Source of the DNA: Croceivirga sp.
GTDB taxonomy: Bacteria > Bacteroidota > Bacteroidia > Flavobacteriales > Flavobacteriaceae
Reading direction: 5' to 3'
Assembly (NCBI GenBank): GCA_028284665.1
Contig: JANQRG010000005.1
Span: 1-64,000, forward strand
Length of the DNA stretch: 64,000 nucleotides
The position numbers were made by a program, and so were the translations under genes. The notes under the pieces were generated by a model. The model saw only the letters and a program-made list of their open reading frames with translations. It was not told the origin of the DNA and did no database searches. Of this stretch, positions 60,615-64,000 are shown piece after piece. Every line of letters begins with the position of its first letter. Within the stretch, counting starts at the first letter, position 1.

Positions 60615-62462
60615 ATGGGAGAAATGATTACCAAAACAAAGGCGGACATTGAAGAACGTATGGCCTTTGTTCAACATTTGATAAATGATGTTAAAGCACT
60701 GGAACTCCTCCTGCAGAATGATCAATTTGAGAACGATATTGTCCGAATAGGGGCAGAGCAGGAGCTTTGCCTTATAGATGAACATAGCCGGCCTTTCGGG
60801 ATCAATCTTAAGCTCCTTGAGACCATTAATGATCCCCATTTTACCACAGAGTTAGCCAATTACAACATCGAAATTAATCTTGATCCTTACGAGCTGACCG
60901 GGAATTGCTTCACAAAGGTTGAAACGCAGCTTTTAGAGCTTTTGGAAAAGGCGGGAAACAAGATTAAGGCGCTTAATGGAAATTTGCTCTTAACCGGAAT
61001 ATTACCTACCATTAGTAAAAAGGAGGTGGGGATTGATCATCTTACCCCCATACCGCGCTATTTTGCCCTGAACGATATGTTAAAAACGTATAAAGGGGAT
61101 GATTTTAGCCTCAAAATAAGGGGAGTGGACGAATTATTTCTCAAACATGATTGCGTAATGTTTGAGGCCTGTAATACCAGTTTCCAACTGCACCTTCAAA
61201 TTCCTTCCGATGATTTTGTAAAGAGTTATAACTGGGCGCAGGCAATTGCCGGTCCGGTACTATCGGTCTGTTGCAACTCTCCTATGCTTATGGGAAGGGA
61301 ATTGTGGAAGGAAACACGAATAGCGCTTTTTCAACAGAGTTTGGATACCCGGAAAACAGCTTTTTCCCTCAAGAATCAGACTCCAAGGGTAGGGTTTGGG
61401 GATCATTGGGAAACAGGCTCGGTTGCCGAGATATTTAAACAAGATATTTCCAAGCATCGGGTATTGTTGACAAAACCTATTACGGAAGATGCTTTGGAAC
61501 AATTAAAAGACGGAAAAATTCCCGAACTTCACGCCCTCCGTTTGCATAATGGCACCGTTTATCGTTGGAATCGTCCTTGTTACGGTATTGGAAATGGCAA
61601 ACCACATCTTCGGATTGAAAACAGGTATATCCCTTCAGGTCCTTCCGTAGCTGATGAAATGGCCAATTTTGCTTTCTGGATAGGCCTTATGAAAGGGAGG
61701 CCCAAAAAGTATGATAATATGCCCGACGTAATGGATTTTAAAGTGGCAAAGACGAATTTTATCAAGGCGGCCCGTTCCGGTAAAGAAACACTTTTCCACT
61801 GGGAGGGTGAGCCATTTAGTGCCAAAAAACTCATAACCAATAAACTACTTCCCATTGCTTATGAAGGCTTACATTCCGTTGGTGTAAATAAGGAGGATAC
61901 GGAACGATTACTGGGAATAATTGAACAACGCACTCGGGGTAGGGCAGGAGAGCAATGGCAGGTAAACAATTTTAGGGCACTTAAGAAAAGATTCAAAACG
62001 GATAAATCCCTTGTTCTTTTGACCAAAGCCATTGAAGAAAATCAACGCTCCGGGCACCCTGTTCATAAATGGCCGGATATTGCGATAGAAAAGATTACCC
62101 GGCAACCACAGTTGGTTAAAGAGATTATGACTACCCATTTATTACGATTACAGGAAGATGATTATGTGAACATGGCAGAAGCCATTATGGAATGGAATAA
62201 TATTCATCACGTCCCGGTAGAGAATGAGCAGGGAGAACTCACAGGCCTGTTAACCTGGAGTTATCTGCAATCGAAAGCACAGGAAGTGGATTTTGCAAAG
62301 ACCAAGGTAGCTGAAATCATGATCAAAGAGGTAATTACAATTTCGCCGATTGCTGAGATCTCGGAAGCTAAAAAGCTAATGGCAGACAAAGGAATAGGCT
62401 GCCTTCCGGTATGTGAACAAAATACAATGGTAGGGATAATTAGTAAAACCGACCTATCCTGA
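60615..62462 (+). CDS. GCS2-family glutamate-cysteine ligase-like protein with C-terminal CBS pair
   Basis: About 615 residues from MGEMITKTKAD; a GTG at 60597 would lie before the predicted transcription start. Residues 1-470 are GCS2-like (carboxylate-amine ligase; RIGAEQELCLIDEHSRPFGIN, ELANYNIEINLDPYELTG, LLLTGILPTISKKEVG, MGRELWKETRIALFQQSLD, RIENRYIPSGPSVADEMANFAFWIG). Residues about 495-615 form a CBS pair (VKEIMTTHLLRLQEDDYVNMAEAIM, VAEIMIKEVITISPIAEISEAKKLMADKGIGCLPV). It would ligate an amino acid to the gamma-carboxyl of glutamate under control of a nucleotide-binding switch, an unusual fusion. It shares 1 bp with the following hydrolase gene. Confidence 0.87.
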   Translation: MGEMITKTKADIEERMAFVQHLINDVKALELLLQNDQFENDIVRIGAEQELCLIDEHSRPFGINLKLLETINDPHFTTELANYNIEINLDPYELTGNCFTKVETQLLELLEKAGNKIKALNGNLLLTGILPTISKKEVGIDHLTPIPRYFALNDMLKTYKGDDFSLKIRGVDELFLKHDCVMFEACNTSFQLHLQIPSDDFVKSYNWAQAIAGPVLSVCCNSPMLMGRELWKETRIALFQQSLDTRKTAFSLKNQTPRVGFGDHWETGSVAEIFKQDISKHRVLLTKPITEDALEQLKDGKIPELHALRLHNGTVYRWNRPCYGIGNGKPHLRIENRYIPSGPSVADEMANFAFWIGLMKGRPKKYDNMPDVMDFKVAKTNFIKAARSGKETLFHWEGEPFSAKKLITNKLLPIAYEGLHSVGVNKEDTERLLGIIEQRTRGRAGEQWQVNNFRALKKRFKTDKSLVLLTKAIEENQRSGHPVHKWPDIAIEKITRQPQLVKEIMTTHLLRLQEDDYVNMAEAIMEWNNIHHVPVENEQGELTGLLTWSYLQSKAQEVDFAKTKVAEIMIKEVITISPIAEISEAKKLMADKGIGCLPVCEQNTMVGIISKTDLS

Positions 62463-63673
62463 TGCAAGAAGCCCCCGCAAAAAATAAAAGGGCTTTTAGT
62501 GAAGTTCCGCGTGTTATTGGTCATGTTACGGGAAAAAGTACAGGACCTACTGTAGTTTTCTTTGGAGGGATTCACGGGAACGAGCCCGCCGGGGTGATTG
62601 CCCTTCAACGTGTTTTTTCTCGATTGGAAGCCATATCACCGGAGCAGTATACCGGAGAGTGTTTTGGGATCACCGGGAACCTTCCTGCCTTCTCAAAGAA
62701 AGTACGTTTTGTAGATGAAGACCTTAATCGTATTTGGTTTCTGCACAGGTTGGAAGGTCTTCGTGAAGGCAGGAAAGACCAAAGTGTGGAAGCTCAGGAA
62801 ATGCTTGTGCTTTACAAATTGGTAACTGAGATTTTGGAGACTGCATCACCCCCCTTTTATTTTATTGATTTGCATACCACATCGGGGGCGACTCAACCCT
62901 TTATTGTGGTTAATGATAGTTTACTTAACCGAAAGTTTACAGCTAGTTATCCTTTACCTGTTATTTTAGGGATAGAAGAATATCTTACCGGTGCTTTGCT
63001 TAGTTATATTAACGAGTTGGGATATGTAGCTTTTGGGTATGAGAGCGGGGAACATGAAGATCCTGCGGCAATTGTTAATGCCGAAAATTTTATATGGTAT
63101 ACTTTAGGGTTGACCGGATTTCATCCTTTTTCCGAAGTAGAAATGAAGCAGGCCAGGGCTAAGTTGTATCAATCCGGTGAAACGACCAGGCGATTTTACG
63201 AGATCTATCATCAATACCTCATACAACAAGGGGCATATTTCAAAATGATACCTGGTTTTGAGAATTTTCAAGTAGTACCCAAAGGACAGGCAATAGCTGT
63301 AAATGGGCATGGAAATATCATTACCAAAAAAGAACGACAGCTTTTCATGCCGCTATATCAGGAAAAAGGAAGGGAAGGATTTTACTATATACGGGGCGTA
63401 CCCAAATTTTTCCTTTGGTTATCCAAGTATCTACGAAAACTAAAGGCAGATACGTTATTAGTAGCATTCCCGGGAATTCGGTGGGCCTCTTCAAAAAAAG
63501 AAGCCATACTGGTGGATCGACGTATTGCCCGATTCTTTGCAAAATCTATTTTTCATTTACTCGGATATCGTACGCGGGAGGCGGGGAAACATCTCTTTAT
63601 CCTCAAAAATCGGGAACGTAGCTCCCGAAACGCAGAATACGGCAATGCTATTTGGCAAAAAAAAAGGCCCTGA
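62462..63673 (+). CDS. AspA/AstE-family (aspartoacylase/succinylglutamate desuccinylase-like) protein
   Basis: 403 residues. Zinc site and substrate pocket visible: FFGGIHGNEPAGVIAL (H and E ligands), DEDLNRIWFLH, and the third histidine in YFIDLHTTSGATQPF. A C-terminal extension of about 80 residues follows the usual domain. It removes an acyl group from an N-acyl amino acid such as N-acetylaspartate or succinylglutamate. Coupled by a 1-bp overlap to the GCS2-CBS gene, so the two may act on the same amide: one makes or trims gamma-glutamyl or N-acyl amino acids. The 3' end overlaps a minus-strand terminator. Confidence 0.88.
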   Translation: MQEAPAKNKRAFSEVPRVIGHVTGKSTGPTVVFFGGIHGNEPAGVIALQRVFSRLEAISPEQYTGECFGITGNLPAFSKKVRFVDEDLNRIWFLHRLEGLREGRKDQSVEAQEMLVLYKLVTEILETASPPFYFIDLHTTSGATQPFIVVNDSLLNRKFTASYPLPVILGIEEYLTGALLSYINELGYVAFGYESGEHEDPAAIVNAENFIWYTLGLTGFHPFSEVEMKQARAKLYQSGETTRRFYEIYHQYLIQQGAYFKMIPGFENFQVVPKGQAIAVNGHGNIITKKERQLFMPLYQEKGREGFYYIRGVPKFFLWLSKYLRKLKADTLLVAFPGIRWASSKKEAILVDRRIARFFAKSIFHLLGYRTREAGKHLFILKNRERSSRNAEYGNAIWQKKRP

Positions 63674-63693
63674 AGTAAACTACTCCAGGACCC
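63657..63693 (-). terminator. Terminator of the TonB-like gene (minus strand)
   Basis: On the minus strand GGTCCTGGAGTA-GTT-TACTTCAGGGCC pairs over 12 positions (two G-U), followed by a run of nine T. It overlaps the last codons of the convergent hydrolase gene. Confidence 0.85.
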
Positions 63694-63715
63694 TAAATGC
63701 ATGTTATGCAACCCA

Positions 63716-64000
63716 CTACTGCATCACAAAGTTTATTGGGATACTATAACCTACTTTGGCCGGACGTCCTCTTTGCTGTCCAGGCTTCATTTGAGGCAAT
63801 GAAGCGATAATTCGGACGGCTTCATCCTCTAACAGCTTGTCCGGACCTCTTTTTCTAATATTAGATACTTTTCCTTTAGTATCAATTTCAAATTGTATAA
63901 ATACTCTTCCTTTAATACCTAACTCAAGAGCGGTCTTGGGATAGCTAAAGTTGTCTTTGATGTGTTCCTGTACTTTTTTAGCGAAACAGGTCTTTCGTTC
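63716..64000 (-). CDS. TonB-like energy transducer, C-terminal part (runs off the window)
   Basis: 95 codons to the window edge, no start in view, stop TAG at 63716. Translation gives a TonB C-terminal domain: KKVQEHIKDNFSYPKTALELGIKGRVFIQFEI, then KGKVSNIRKRGPDKLLEDEAVRIIASLPQMKPGQQRGRPAKVGYSIPINFVMQ. The fold matches energy transducers that drive SusC-type receptors. The N-terminal part (membrane helix, proline linker) lies beyond the right edge. A strong terminator follows it. Confidence 0.88.
   Translation of the reverse strand, partial: ERKTCFAKKVQEHIKDNFSYPKTALELGIKGRVFIQFEIDTKGKVSNIRKRGPDKLLEDEAVRIIASLPQMKPGQQRGRPAKVGYSIPINFVMQ

Noticed and set aside
60452-60649. Extended HemN N-terminus
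   Set aside because: The frame stays open by chance across the promoter; family alignment begins at MCDLTQKYNIPGPRYTSYP and the -7 box lies between.
1-64000. CRISPR array, prophage, insertion sequence, tRNA or rRNA
   Set aside because: No regularly spaced repeats, transposase, integrase, phage structural gene or RNA gene signature was seen anywhere in the window.

Overview
The window is a contiguous stretch of chromosome from a Bacteroidota member, almost certainly a (probably marine) Flavobacteriaceae. Grounds: a SusC/SusD pair, a fused CcoNO cbb3 oxidase, DUF6520-type small secreted proteins, a glucoside/pentoside/hexuronide (GPH) symporter, many AraC regulators, promoters with the Bacteroidota -7 box TAnnTTTG, and flavobacterial intergenic repeats. 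No rRNA, tRNA, CRISPR array, prophage or insertion sequence is visible.

Layout. (1) 0-4.8 kb: STN-domain SusC receptor and SusD lipoprotein. (2) 4.8-6.7 kb: a repeat-filled intergenic zone around a lone DsbD-N-like CDS that is flanked by two 81-bp palindromic elements. (3) 6.7-9.4 kb: an S9 peptidase. (4) 9.4-21.7 kb: an accessory-looking region with three four-cysteine secreted peptides (two in a 429-bp tandem duplication), a MauE/DoxX membrane protein, a 373-aa and a 253-aa unknown, a HAMP-PAS-AraC regulator, a STAS-like protein, an alpha-oxoamine synthase fused to a GNAT acyltransferase, and a TonB-type outer-membrane barrel. Pairs of a 17-bp direct repeat at exactly 21-bp spacing lie at four places here and look like AraC-type operators tying the locus together. 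(5) 21.9-25.8 kb: TetR, GMC oxidoreductase, gluconate-dehydrogenase-subunit-3-like and TIM-barrel isomerase operon, with a triple half-site operator. (6) 26-40.5 kb: housekeeping/catabolic mix (VOC and SRPBCC proteins, AlkD-like repair protein, GlxA regulator, hydrolases, phytanoyl-CoA dioxygenase-like protein, GPH symporter, AraC regulators, saccharopine-dehydrogenase-like protein, DoxX, glutaredoxin-like protein, Kef-type antiporter). (7) 40.6-62.5 kb: redox and microaerobic respiration: cNMP-binding histidine kinase plus a response regulator fused to a thioredoxin-reductase-like flavoprotein, universal stress proteins, two Crp/Fnr regulators, ccoI, ccoS-ccoNO-ccoQ-ccoP-ccoG-fixH-tauE, CoA-transferase, CBS protein, hemN, and a GCS2-CBS fusion. 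(8) 62.5-64 kb: an AspA/AstE-like hydrolase and the C-terminus of a TonB protein cut by the window edge.

The strongest new observation is cis-regulatory. Six sites of form TGAY-N4-RTCA lie upstream of usp, crp/ccoI (divergent), ccoS-NO-Q-P, the CBS gene, hemN and the GCS2-CBS gene. At all seven promoters a TAnnTTTG-like -7 box begins 29.5 bp from the site centre, which puts the site near -41 as in class II FNR activation. One of the two Crp/Fnr proteins encoded here keeps FNR-like cysteine spacing and the E-x3-R recognition residues. The 44-62 kb block therefore reads as an oxygen-responsive FNR-like regulon with its own regulators. A second candidate system is the AraC-linked locus at 11.9-16.2 kb built around the alpha-oxoamine synthase-GNAT fusion and the disulfide-type peptides.

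All calls rest on reading the sequence; no database search was run.
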